Shown here: one piece after another, positions 46,801 to 58,058 of the stretch | Layout of the letters: every line of letters begins with the position of its first letter | Numbering within the stretch: position 1 is the first letter of the stretch | NCBI RefSeq assembly: GCF_040939455.1 | Contig: NC_134107.1 | Coordinates: forward strand, 10,417,537 to 10,481,536 | From: Microcebus murinus | Lineage: Eukaryota; Chordata; Mammalia; Primates; Cheirogaleidae | Direction: 5' to 3' | Length of the DNA stretch: 64,000 nucleotides | Position numbers and translations under genes: made by a program | The notes under the pieces: model-generated | What the model was told of the DNA's origin: nothing | The model's input: the letters and a program-made list of their open reading frames with translations, nothing else | Databases searched by the model: none

Positions 46801-47365
46801 AACATGTGTTTATTTCTCCCCCCCCCACAATAAAAATCACACAAGGTATGACAAAAAGCGTATGCACTTTTAAAGTCTGCCACGCCGCCTTCCCCATCCA
46901 CTCCCCGCAACAGCAACCCAGGGGCGGCCAGGCAGAGCCGAGCGTGGCCCGGGAAGCGTCCGCCCATTCGGCACAGCCGGCCATGTGCCCGACCTTCCCC
47001 AGCGAGTGCCTGGCGGCCCTCCGGTAACCGGCAGGCTGGGGTAGAAACTTCCTTTATTCCTTGTTAGGACTTAGTTCCTAACGAGCTCTGGTCACCACGG
47101 ACGGGCATTCTGGAATGCAATTCCGCAAGGCGCCCGAGGCTTGACAGCCTCATACAATAAAACGGCACCTTCAGCCCTGTTAATATTCCAGACCAACTCC
47201 GACAAAGCCGCATCCCGGAGCAGAAGTAATTATCCCCTCGCATGACACGGATTAACACCCGGCAATTTCGGGAGGCTCCGGCGTCCCCCCACCCCCCTGC
47301 CCCCGAGCAGCAGCAGCAAGACGCGGCTGCTTCCCGCGCCCGGCTCCCTGCGGCTGCTTCCTTAC

Positions 47366-47402
47366 CTTCCTTCTTGGTGAAGGCATTTAACAAAGACTTC
47401 AT
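47366..47402 (-). CDS. SHANK2: SHANK2 exon 1, coding part (alternative N-terminus)
   Basis: This short coding segment reads MKSLLNAFTKKE plus the first base of a Val codon. The ATG occupies 47402-47400 on the minus strand and has an A at -3. The donor is GTAAGG (plus-strand CCTTAC at 47360-47365). Joining the last G to the TG that opens exon 2 restores Val, giving KKE-VPFREAPAYS. This twelve-residue start is the known signature of the SHANK2 isoform that begins downstream of the ankyrin repeats, so the exon marks an internal promoter of a larger gene. The frame stays open upstream to about 47561 but contains no in-frame ATG, which supports 47402 as the start. No domain is encoded here. Confidence 0.95.
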
Positions 47403-47551
47403 TTTCCCTCTGACTTTGGCGGTGGTCCGCGCATTATATAACCTTCTCGGACGGGAGGAAGGACAGGCGCGCGGCCCGGCCCCTCGGTGGGAGAGCGGCG
47501 GGGACCCGGGGAGAGGCGGCGGGCGTCTGGGCTCGGAGCACTGCCGAGCAT
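47399..47551 (-). other. Upstream ORF overlapping the SHANK2 start (ATGA)
   Basis: A minus-strand ATG at 47551-47549 opens a 50-codon frame, +1 relative to SHANK2, that ends in a TGA sharing bases with the SHANK2 ATG (sequence AAAATGAAG). A second ATG in the same frame, at 47434-47432, gives an 11-residue version, MRGPPPKSEGK. These would be translated only if transcription starts upstream of about 47435. The longer peptide is Pro/Arg-rich and resembles nothing I know. The geometry would suit termination and reinitiation control of SHANK2 translation; that role is inference. Confidence 0.4.
47434..47440 (-). promoter_or_regulatory. TATA-like box before SHANK2 exon 1
   Basis: The minus strand reads GTTATATAATGCGC here, a good TATA match, 38 bp upstream of the SHANK2 ATG. 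If it is used, the transcript start would fall about 25-30 bp downstream and leave only about ten bases of 5' leader. Alternatively it lies inside the 5' leader of a transcript that starts in the CpG-rich stretch further upstream. The sequence alone does not decide. Confidence 0.45.
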
Positions 47552-50500
47552 AGCTGGGCACGCCAGCCCCGGCGCGCTGGTGACAAAGCCCACCCCATAT
47601 TCCGTCTGTCAGCTGGGAACCAACTGTGCGTAGACTGGGGCTGCTCAGAGCCGGCTACCTCTCTCGGCGCTCGTCATGTGAGCCCGGCCGCTCCGCTTTT
47701 GTGCTGGGGCATCGGGGAAGAGCCGCGGCGGAGGGCTCGCGCGGGCGTCCTCAAGCCGCGGGCGGCCGGCAGACGCCGGGAGGCATTTGTGAGCCGGAGG
47801 CCCGCTCATCCGCGGAACGCCGGGCTGCTGCCGGGCGCTCCATCGCCTGCGGCTAAAAATAACCCTCTGTGCTTGTCTGGTTTTTTTTTTTTTAATTTTA
47901 GAAGAAAAAGCCAAGTTTGTTTGTCAGCGAGCAGATGTGGCAAGAAAGTTAAAGGGAACAAACACCCAAGTACCAGACGAGCCCCGCGCCAGCCCCACGT
48001 CACCCAGGCAGGCACGGCCAGCGTGCTGGCATTTCTGAACGCGACCCATATTTCCGCTGGAAAGGATCGGAGACGGTACCAGCTACTCCTCTGCCCTCCC
48101 CCACGTGGTTGGTAATTACCCTGCAAAAAACAGGAGTCCACCCCGCCCACTTTTTTTTTTTAAAGCAAGAGATAAGAAAATAATTCAATCAAGGCTCTGA
48201 CTCTCCAGGCAGCTGATCAAAACGAGCCCTTCCCTTCCTCGCGTTTCTTTAGCGATCCCACCCAACGGAAGTCCAGGCGAGAGGTGGAAAGACCACCCCT
48301 GCACGCGCTGCAGGAGACAGTCGCATCTGCAAAGCAAACGCAGAGAGGCGGGCGCTCGCCGCCAGCTCTGCGGCAGGTGGGACGGTTATTTCTGCGCGAG
48401 GAGCAAGGTCTTCGCAAGCTAAATGGAACATCCCGGGGGCAAGGTTCTGTTGCTCCGTGCGTCTGTCGCCGGGGCTGTAATTAAGCGTGCGGTTTTTCGG
48501 TTGCTAAGAGAACTGCTTCCGAAATTAAAAAAAAAAAAAAAGTGTGGGGAGAGACACGAGACAAGATGAGGAGAAAGCGACTGGGACACTGAAGTCGGAT
48601 TCCATATGGTCGACACGCTTCGTGTCAACAAAATGGCAGCGTGAGAGCGAGCGTGCTCGAGCCTGCGTCAGGAGCTGGCCCGGGCCTCGCCTCGCCGGCA
48701 CGCTCGGTACGGGCGACACCTCGCTGCGGCGGGGTCTCCCGGCTCAGGGAGGGCAGACGGGCGTGGGTGTGTGCCCCGTGCCAGCTGAGCACGTAGACAC
48801 CGTCCCTCAGCTGACTCCCACGGCTCGCCAGCCCCGCAGAACCCTGCCCTGGGGACTTCCTTGCCCCTGCCGTCCCCAACCCACAGGACCTCGCTGGAGC
48901 CGTGCCCGACACTCGCACTGAGAGCCACCACCCACGCGCCACGCGCGGTTCATGCACCCATCTCCTTGGACGTTTGGGGCAAGGTTGAAGGGCTTCCAGA
49001 AAACCCTTCCTGGGATGCCCACGGTGCCACCAACAAGGACACATCTGCTTTTTGTCCCACCTGAGAGGAGCAGACAAGGTGCCCTCCAGGTGGACTTGCC
49101 GAGGGTCTCAAAGAGACAGTGGGCATGCAGTTCACCACCGTGTGCTGGCCAGAGGCCCGGCCGCTGCCTAGGCTGGGGGGCGCTGGGGGCTGGGGACAGG
49201 GATGCCACGGTGCAAGTGTGCAAAGGGGAAGCCTCCAGAGGCTGGGAGACCCGGCCAGTTACGTGCCCGGCCACACGGGCCCAGAGAACTCGCCAAGCTC
49301 AGGGAATTCTCCGGGAGGCTCAGCGACGCCCAGCTGCCTCCATCTGTCAGTGGTCGGTGACTGACACCCCCCCCACAAAGCACGCAGCCTCCGCCCAAGC
49401 CAAGCTCGCGTGCCAGTCACGGCTCAGCGCCGCTGCCTCTGCACGGCCCCGGGTGGGCGAGGTCGGGGACCGGCCCCCGTGCCGGAGCCAGTGGTGACCC
49501 TCCATCTTTGGCAGTTTTGCAGGCCGCAGGTGACCCTGGGTGGAGGACGTGGGGAAGAAACCACTTCCCCGGGGGCCGAGGGGCCGCCCGCAGCTTTTCT
49601 AACTTAAGGTGGCGGGAAGGAGACCCAGCCTTCCTCCCTTTGCTGGGGCCCCCTCCTTCAGACACGCTGAAGGACCCACGAGAGGTCCCACCTAGTCTAA
49701 AGCAAAGAAGAACCGGGAGACCCCAAACAGGGCCATGCAGTGGCACGTACAGGCAGCCCGGGTGGGAAAACCCTCCGCTGTCATTGTATAGGGAGCAGCT
49801 ATACCCTACTGCTCGTCTGCCCGCAGCAGGAGCAGAGCCGGGGATGAATGGGGCCGTGGCTGCTGGAGAAGAGAAGGGAGCCTTTCTAAGACTCGGCCCC
49901 GTCACTAGGAACCTCGCCGCCCCACCCCTGCATCCGACGTCCCAGCAGGGTGTGGGACCTGAACCTTCTGCAGGTCCACAGGGTGCAAGATGGAAAAGAA
50001 CCCAGGTGTCCTCAGACTGCACGGGGCAGGGTGGGGGATATACCGTGAGGCTTTGGATGCAGACAATCTGGGGAACCCCAGGAAACACCCCTATGCTGAA
50101 GGGTTCCTTTCAATTCTTTTAATAAGCAGACATTTTCCAACCCACAGCTGGAGGAAGCTGAGCAAACCACTCACAAAGATCAGGAGCAGCAGCTGGGTCA
50201 GACTCGAGCGCAAGCCTACCGCGTGCCCGGCCCTGGGGCGGGCTGCCACGAGGGGTCTCGTGGTCAACCCCGCAGAAATCCTGCCGGAGGAGTGGGACCA
50301 TTCCTGACACGGCCTTCCTGGCCACGTGCAGGCAAGCTCTCCTTGAATACTTCCAGTGACAGGGGGCTCACCACTACTACTGTCAGAGTAAACGTGCAAG
50401 TGAGCATTTGGGGTCTGGGCCCTCACAGGACTGCAGCTGCACACTGTGGGACTGGCAGGCAGCAGCACCCCCTGGAGGGGAACGCCGGCTCAGACCAGTC

Positions 50501-52149
50501 CCCGATCTGACACGAGCACGGCGGCGTTGAAAGCGCCGACTCCTCTCCAATGGACACACGGCCCTCTGCACCCGTGAGGGCATCTTCCACCCGCGCCCCG
50601 GCCCGGACTCTCCCGTGGGAACACCGGTCAGCGAGCCTCGGGCTGTGGCAATCGGGACACGGCCGCTTATTTGGCCCATGTTTCACGAGCCTGTTTGCAG
50701 CCTGCAGCCGGCCCTGCCTGCTCGGCTGGGGGAAGCTCTGCACGAATAAACGTTCACGCGTTTGGGGTCTGGGCCGCTTTGGGTCCCATCGGGAGAGCAG
50801 CTCGCCCGTGCCGGCGGTCTGCTCTCTCCCGCCACCAGCACGCGTGCGGGGCTCTTCACCCTCCAGACCACAGGCCCACCACTGACCCAGGTGCCCTTGG
50901 AGGGCTGGGCCGCAAAGGCGGAGGCCCCCACAGAGCACCAGGCACGGGCTAACACCATTTCCGTCTCTAAAACAAGGATACTGAGGACAACTAAGAGTTA
51001 GTGGTTAAAAAAAAAAAAAAAAATTAAGATAGAGATGGAAGATGAAATTTAAACACCCAATCCTCCCGGCTTCCGGAGATCTTTTTCTCCGTGTATTTCA
51101 CCCCATGATGGAGCCTCGGACTTCGGAAAGTTCCTGTGGAATCTCCCCCTGGGCTCCCCGAGACCAGCTCGAGGCTCCGTGCATGAGACGCCAGGGGTCC
51201 TGCGGGGTTGGACAGCCCCGCCTCACGCACAGGTGTGACCGCGTCAGCCCGAAGGACAGCAGAGCTCTTCCTCCGTCCACCCTCAGACCTTCCGTCCCGT
51301 ACGGGTCCTTCGTGGAGGACCTGAAATGACCCCGGACCTCTGCCACATTCCTGTGAGTGCAGATGGGTTTATTTCAAATGGATTTTATCCCGGAAGAGGG
51401 AGCGACTGGCAAAGAAGGACTTCCGGGTCTGCGCCAGGTGCCCGGGTGAGGGGCGAGGGGTGGCAGAGAGCGGGAATCTACACGCTTAGTGGTGAATCGG
51501 ACCCTGCCCGCCCACCCGCCCACCCCAAAGCCGGGACTGTCCCTTATCCATGGGCAGGTGAGAACCGGGAAGAAAAGATCCGAGGGAGGCTCCCGAGTCA
51601 GACCATTTTGCAGGAGGGGGGGAGGGTCACCCCAAACTGAACCCCAAACTCCCAGCCTCCCAGCCTGGTCCGTTAGCCACCAACGCGGCTGCGCTCAGCC
51701 CAGCCCCAACGCTGCCCTGGTGACACACGAGCTGGGCCGTGCGGCCAAGGCCCCTCTTCCCCTCCCGCGCCAGCCCATCCCCCGTGGGCGCCCCACAGAC
51801 TCGCCCGGTGCACTGAAGCGCCCCACAGACTCACTAAGCCCTTTATTTGCTGCATCTTTCGACAACTGCCTGACAACAGGCTGGAAATATTTCACTTCTT
51901 GTATTAAAAAAGGCTCTCTCACGCCGGAACCTTCCAGGGTGTCTGAGGTCCCGGCAGGGAGGATGTGCCAGGTGCTGTAAACGTGCGTGGCGAGACGCGG
52001 AGGCCAGCGGGTCTCAGATGGGCAGGTGGGAATGACAATGCACCGGGGCTTCGGCGCGCGTGCGGTTTGCAAAGACGGGGGCGTGCAGCCAGGCGGGCTG
52101 GGGCCGGCGGTGGCTTTGCGTCTCACGCCCTCTGCAGCCGCAGGCTGGT

Positions 52150-52235
52150 CCGGCACCCCCATCCCTCAGCTTCCCCATCTGTAAAGTGGGGACGACACAA
52201 CTTATCCCGGTGCTGGCCTCGGGGACCGCCCGAGC
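52150..52235 (+). mobile_element. MIR fragment
   Basis: CTCAGCTTCCCCATCTGTAA followed by AGTGGGGACGACAC is the 3' half of a MIR core. Confidence 0.65.
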
Positions 52236-52274
52236 TCGGGTCTGACGCGAAGAGCATGGGGGCTCTGCACGTGA

Positions 52275-52475
52275 AACCCTCTGGAGTGAGCACTTCCGGG
52301 GACCAGTCCCAGCTCTGTGACCCTGGAAGTGTCACGTGGTCGCCCTGGGCCCCGTCTCGTCTGAAAAATAGGGATATTAATGGAGTGCTCCGCAGGGGGC
52401 TGCCAGGGCAGAGTGGATCAGCATCTGCAACAGCACCTGGACGTTGGGGCTGTCGGTGAGCACTAATAAATGCAC
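52275..52475 (+). mobile_element. MIR-family SINE
   Basis: GTCCCAGCTCTGTGACCCTG, CGTCTGAAAAATAGGGATAT, AACAGCACCTGGACGTTGGG and GTGAGCACTAATAAATGC follow the MIR order up to the 3' end. Confidence 0.6.
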
Positions 52476-54539
52476 TTAATTAAAAATAATCTGCATGTGG
52501 AGAGCAAAGCAATCTCCTCCTCCTCCTGCCCCGCCCCCATCTCTGTAAGAAATAAGCCCCCCTCACTTCCTCTGAAGGCGTTCACGTTATCTTTTCCAGT
52601 GTTGCCTCCTCCGGGAAGTCTCCCTGACTGACCCAGTCCGTGGAGTGACCCCTGCTCCGGGTTGCCGGGGCAGCAGTCAGCCTCGGGCATTTCCTGGTGC
52701 CAGGACACTCCAAGCTCCTTGAAGGTAGACGGGTTCCATGCCCAGCTCCCCCCGTTACCCTGCAACCTGGGTGCTCCCTAATGTTCCGGACTGAACGAAT
52801 GGACGAGGGAACCAGTAAAGACAGGAGGTGGTGAGCTCTCGCTTCTAGTCACTTTACCAGGGACACCAGGCTGGTCTCCAGTTGAGCTGGTTACCTGAGG
52901 CCAGAAGCCACCTCGCATCTCTGCCCTGCCCCTGCCCGCACCTCTGCTGCTGTTCAGGGCCTTGCACAGTGTAACAGAGGCCAAGTGAGGGCTTGTGCTA
53001 AACCACGGCCATGTTGCCAGCTACTGGCTAACCCGGACCCTGGCAGCAGCCTGTGTGTGGGCTCCATGCCAGCCCCACCCTTGCCCCATGAACAGGTGCC
53101 CCAGACGTTGGTCAGGCTGGAGTCCTCAGAGTCCCCGCTGCACCTGTGGTCCCCGGCAGCCCGAGTCCTGCCTCCTGGCGAGGAGACACCCAGGCTCATC
53201 CTGCAGCTTTGGGGTCTGAGCGGGTCAGACGCACAGGCCTGGATCACCCCGAGGGAGCCGGCGGGTGTGGAACTGGCTCTAGGACAAGGTCTGGCTCCTG
53301 CCAGTGCCAACCATCCAAGAGCTTCTGTGGTGCCAAGGCACAGCGAGCTCCACGGGGCGGCCCACGGTGGCTGGACACCCCAGCAGCCACACAGCACCCA
53401 GCTCTGGCTCGAGGCCCCTCGGAGCACCATGCCCGCCGGAGAGTCCTGCCCTCCCTGCATCGGCGGGCCAGAGCGGACCCTGCTGCTCGCAGCCAAGCCC
53501 CAGCCGGCAGAGAGAGCCCCGAGGCCCCGCCCAGAGCCGGCACCGGCATCTCTACGGGGAGACCTCTGGCCTCAGGATGCCGAGAGCATCCCCTCCCCGC
53601 CATCCCCGAGGGCCATAGGTAGGTTTTCTGGGTTCAAACCCCGCTGGGTTCCTGTCCACAAAACATCCCTGGACTTCCAGGAACAAAGCCGGCGCAGCGA
53701 CGGGGCCACCCTGAAGAGCTGCTCTGGGGACCGGCGCTTACGGGGTGCAGTAGGTAGCGCCACTGCCACGCCCACGCCCGAAGCTGGCTGACCATTCCCG
53801 CCGTTTGATCATTGCAACAGCTTGCTGGGGGAGGGGGTCCTGACGGGCCTCCACGGTCTCTCTGGGCCGTGGAAATCAATGGGGCCTTTGGAGACAGGGT
53901 CCCGACCTGCGCCGGGACAGGGTGGTCCCCCAGAACCCCGGGCCCCCTGCCGGGAAGGAGCTCCACGTTCCAGAAGCACAAAGGCCAGCCCGGAACTGGG
54001 CTGCACCCTCCAGGCAGATGTGCACAGAGCTCTGCGTTCAACTTAAACCCTGGCCAGAAACCCGGGCGTGCTGACAACTGAGGCAGAAGAGGAGAAGATA
54101 GGACATGGGGACACGGGAAGCAACGCTGGCAAACCTCGGGGTTCTGGGGCGGGTACCCCACCACCCCCCGGCGGTATTTCCCCAAGTCTGCCTGAGCGTG
54201 CACTGAAGCCGCACCCCACACTTCAGGGGGAGGAGACAGAGAGGAGGGTGGCTACACAGGGGGGACCGGAGCCTGTCTCCACCTCAACACGAACTAACTC
54301 TGGTCAGATGGGGAGCCCGTGGGGAGGAAAAAAACTCCAGAGGGTCTCAGTGGCCCACCAGCCCCGCCCTCCACTTTATCCTGCAGAAACAAAAAGCGCA
54401 GTGCTGAGAAAGGGAGTGGCAGAGCAAGCCTGGCCTCCCCCCTGGCGGCAGGGGCCAGCAGGCACGAGCCAGAGCTGGGTCCTGCCTGCCCAGCCCCCGC
54501 CGAGCTCAAGCAGCAGACCTGCTTCTTCCCAGCGTAGCT

Positions 54540-54680
54540 GTAGATAAGTGCGATTTAAATATTAGTAGGCAACGTTTCTCCATCGCACAATAATTGTTAA
54601 ATGAATCATACTTTTATAAATAACGCGAGATATAAAAAGGCGTCTCAGCAATAATGCGGGGTTATCTTTGCACAGAGATG
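54540..54680. promoter_or_regulatory. Possible conserved AT-rich element
   Basis: A 140 bp AT-rich island with CGATTTAAATATTAG, CACAATAATTGTTAAATG and ATAAATAACGCGAGATA lies in GC-rich flanks and matches no repeat I know. This is the look of a conserved noncoding element; conservation cannot be tested here. Confidence 0.3.
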
Positions 54681-56599
54681 TAGGTGTCTGTGGCGTGTGT
54701 AATGTTCCCGTCGCTGGAGTCATTGAGGGGAGCTTTGCTCCTGCAGGGGCCGCGGAGCCCGTGGAAAATCGGGGCGAGGGGCGCGGAGGAGCGAGCTGCA
54801 TAATGTCCCCGGCGGGACAGAGTGCCGAGGGGGCTGGGACAGGGGCTCTGCAAGGCGCCACTCACCAATTTTCTAGCCCCGAGTTGGGCTTTAGGTCCAA
54901 GACCATGGCCAGCGAATGGGGAGGGACTCCGGAGGGTGAAAATGGGGCCGACCTCAGAGGTCGGGGGTCTCCAAGGGACTTTCTAGAAGGATCAGAGACT
55001 CCAAACCTGCCCTCCCTCTGTGCAGCTCCAGCCTCTGCCACAGGCTCCCTGCAAAGCCTTGCCCGGCCGTGCCCCAGGGCACCGGGGAAGGGGTGGGGGC
55101 AGGTGGCCTTCGATTGCTTCAGGGGCAGCCCTCTCGAGAGCTGAGAGACTGAGGACACTTGGACCTCCCACAGGGGACACTGAGGTGCAAGTGCTGGGAC
55201 GAGTCACCCAAACACTCAAGGACATCAGCCGCTCAGGCAGGGAGCAAACCCAGGGGCCTCGACGTGGGGCTGAATGGGCTGGGGGCTCGTGGAGGACCCC
55301 AAGGGGCCAGGGTGAGTGTGCAGGAACCAAAGTCGAGTGACAGTCCCCGGGGGCACCATGGCAGAAAAGGGGGGCTCCTGGCCGGCACCTCTGCCATCTG
55401 TAAAGGAGACACCAGACTTGTCAAAGCACAGCCAGGGCGCCCGCGTCCCAGAGCCGTGCTGGGATGTGGTGCTCACTGGGTGCAGGACCGAGGCTCGGCA
55501 TGTGTTCCATGAAGGCCAGCTCTGTAGCTGTCACCGTGATCACAGGCAACGAGGCCAATTCGGGAGCCCAGGTGGAAGCAGAGAGAGGGAGCCTGGCACG
55601 GGCCCAAGGGCTTCATCCCGTACACAGGGAAACAGCGTTGCAGGCAGCAGGTGGCCGAGGTTGAGGACAGCAGCAGGACAGCCACTGCTGCTCCTGGAGC
55701 CTGGGCCGGCCACACAACAGGGACAGAAGTGCTAGCTGCCTAAAAATCCACTCGGAGGACCTCCGGGATGGGTCCAAGGGACCTCACAGCTCATTAAGAA
55801 ACAAGGACGGACTATGGACCTTCCCGCTTGCCCCCAGGCCGCCTGGGCTTCAAGGTGACCTTGAAAGGTTTGTACACGGTACGCCCTGGCCTGGGGACTT
55901 GAAGCCCAGCTGCCGAGCCCTTGGGTCCCAGATCTGGTGGAGTCAAGGCCACACCCACCTGTGGCTGCTGAGGCTGCAGCCTGTTGCTTCATGCTGGGAA
56001 CGGCCACCCACGTCCAGGTCCACCCTGCCCGGGGACGGAACAGCCACCCTGTCCTGTCTGCTCAAGGGGTCTGTGCTCAGCTCCCAGGACCAGTCGGCGC
56101 ATGTCCCTCCCTGAGGCCCTCCTGGGTGTGGTGTAGCTGTCATTAAGCTTGAGTCCTCAGGCCACGCCCTCGGGACTGGGCCAGGCCCACTGCTCTACTC
56201 TGCTGGGCGCCTGGACGGGAACCAGGCAGGTCTCTGAGCGCCCGGGGGCAGCCCCTGGTGGACCGGATGGGCGACCTCATGGTGGGGGAGCATCAGGCCC
56301 CCTGTCCGGCACAGCTAGCTGGCTTCCCCACCCCCGTCCCCAGTGTCAGCCCTGAGTCCTAGAGAGTTACTGCCAGGACGGCCCCGCCCCCCGAAATGGC
56401 AGGACGCCCGAAGGCTCCCGTGCAGGCTCTGCGTTACAAAGATAGCTGCCTTCGGGGAATACGCCAATTACCAACAGCGCTGATTAGAGGAGCCCGATCG
56501 CCGCTGGCCGCCCTCTTTCTGCAGACGCTGACCCCGATGGGGTCCTTGTCAAAAGTGATGAAACCTGGGTTTGTACAAGATGTGAGTCCCGGTCAGTCC

Positions 56600-56700
56600 T
56601 GGACACAAGCGGGGACACTGGGCCTCAGTTTCCTCATCTGTCGAGTGGGCCGGCCATCCCCCACCCTGCTGGTCTCAGGAGGTCTCTGAGGGTCTGACCT
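56600..56700 (+). mobile_element. MIR fragment
   Basis: GGGCCTCAGTTTCCTCATCT followed by GTCGAGTGGGCCGG is a MIR core. Confidence 0.65.
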
Positions 56701-57689
56701 GGGCCAGAGGACCCCAGGCAGGGGAGGCTTTAAAAGTGAGAGACAGACTTGGCTCACTCTGGGGCCTCGGTGCAGACTGGGGGAGCAGCCCCTGGGCCCA
56801 CGCTGCCCCACCCCACCCCGTGCCGTGCAGCGGCCCCTCCTGTCTCGAGCCACACTGGAGTGGGCTGCCTGCCAACCTCTCCCCCCATAGGCCGCCGAGC
56901 AAGGTGGAAGGGGGCCCCCGAAATTCAGGGAGGAGAGGCGCTTGGATTCCAACCACAGAGTAGGGCGCCCACGTGCCAGGGTCTGTGGGCGAGCCCAGGA
57001 TGGGGCAGAGCCGGCCCTCTCTCGGCACGGCCTGCTCACCCACGGGGCTCGGGGAAGGCCCGGCTGCCAGGCCTCTCGGGAGAGGCTAGAGACCGAGCCC
57101 ACCTCCTGGGCAGCAGAGCGCTCAGCCCTGACCCCCGGGCCGGCTCAACATGGCTGCAGCGGGGCGCAGAGGGGTCACCAGGGTGTGGGTGAGGGTCCTG
57201 CAGCTCCGCCCTGCCGAGCGCTTGGCGCGCTGCCTGCCTGCCTGAGGCCACACGCTGCAGAGACCGCACCAGCAGCGGCCCCCTTGGAGGGAGTCGGGGC
57301 TCGAGAGGCCAACAGCAACGTCGCCGGGTGATTACGGAGTGTCAGGCGCAGAGGAGAGGGACTTCTGTGGGTGACCCCAGGGCTGTGAGCCCAAGGACTG
57401 GACCCTCTCATTGTCCTCTGCTTCCCCGTGAGTCGCCGGGGTGGCTGATGCCATTGGGCCCCGCCGGCCTCCAGCACGCCACCGCCCACTGTGCGTGGGC
57501 TCCCCGCCGGGACACCACCAGGGCACTGAGGACCAGACCTCAGAGGCCATGACCACACAGGGAACCGCCGCAGCTGTGCAATGGCCAGGTGACGCAGGAC
57601 ACGCTCAACGCCAGCCCCACACTGTGCAGAGGGACCTACTTACAGCAGCCCCCGAGACCACTGGAGGGTGACCAGAGTGACCATGTCCT

Positions 57690-58058
57690 GGGTTGATGAC
57701 TGAAGGTTGATGCCTCCCCAGATTCACTGATGGAAGCCCTAGCCCCCCATGGCGGTGGTGTTTGGAGATGAGGCTTTGGCAGGCGATTAGGGTTAGATGA
57801 GGTCATGAAGGTGCGGCCCCGTGATGGGAATGGTGTCCTTGTGAGAAGAGACTTGAGAGATGATCTCTCTCTCTCTCTTGCTTCACGAGGTCACAGCTAG
57901 CAGGCAGCCGTCTGCGAGCCAGGAAGAGAGCCCTCCCCAGCCACCAAATCAAGATCCAATCAAGTCCTCGATCTTGGACTCCCCTCAGAACTGCGAGCAA
58001 TGCGTTTCTGTCGTTCAAGCCACCAGTCTGTGTATTTTTGCTAAAGGGGCATGAACTG
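57690..58058 (+). mobile_element. MaLR-type solo LTR with CT run
   Basis: GGGTTAGATGAGGTCATGAA, GGTGTCCTTGTGAGAAGAG, a short CT run at 57863-57880, GCAGCCGTCTGCGAGCCAGG, TCGATCTTGGACTCCCC and TTCAAGCCACCAGTCTGTGT are in the family order. Confidence 0.87.

Larger units (their letters stand above)
41948..47365 (-). other. SHANK2 intron 1 (5,418 bp)
   Basis: The intron between exon 1 and exon 2 begins GTAAGG and ends CCCCACAG. Reading right to left it holds CpG-rich DNA next to exon 1 and an AT-rich, repeat-free stretch at about 46100-47240. Next comes unique DNA with nothing recognisable at 45060-46100, then a 30 bp minisatellite at 43300-45055. Unique GC-rich DNA follows at 42705-43290, and an old LTR at 42321-42704. 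The remainder, up to exon 2, is featureless GC-rich DNA. Confidence 0.9.
20541..47402 (-). other. SHANK2: SHANK2 gene segment, internal-promoter isoform, four exons
   Basis: Four minus-strand exons at 47366-47402, 41641-41947, 30100-30269 and 20541-20654 join without a frame error. Exon lengths are 37, 307, 170 and 114 nt and the junction phases are 1, 2 and 1. The introns are 5,418, 11,371 and 9,445 bp, and all start GT and end AG. The product is the N-terminal part of the SHANK2 isoform that starts MKSLLNAFTKKE (the ProSAP1A/SHANK2A type) and therefore lacks the ankyrin repeats. SHANK2 is a postsynaptic-density scaffold with SH3, PDZ, proline-rich and SAM regions. The PDZ exons and all later exons lie beyond position 1 and are not in this window. 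Family assignment rests on long stretches nearly identical to mammalian SHANK2, recalled from knowledge and not from a search. Confidence 0.95.
47230..47870. promoter_or_regulatory. SHANK2: CpG-rich internal promoter region of SHANK2
   Basis: CpG dinucleotides are dense from about 47230 to 47870 and remain frequent to about 48750. The stretch surrounds exon 1 and its start codon and is free of recognisable interspersed repeats. Neighbouring DNA at 46100-46850 is AT-rich, so the contrast is sharp. This is what a CpG-island promoter of the MKSLLNAF isoform would look like. I estimated CpG density by eye. Confidence 0.7.

Noticed and set aside
47403..47561. Longer SHANK2 N-terminus starting at 47561
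   Set aside because: The frame is open, but the codon at 47561-47559 is GTG and no in-frame ATG exists before 47402. The known MKSLLNAF start fits better.
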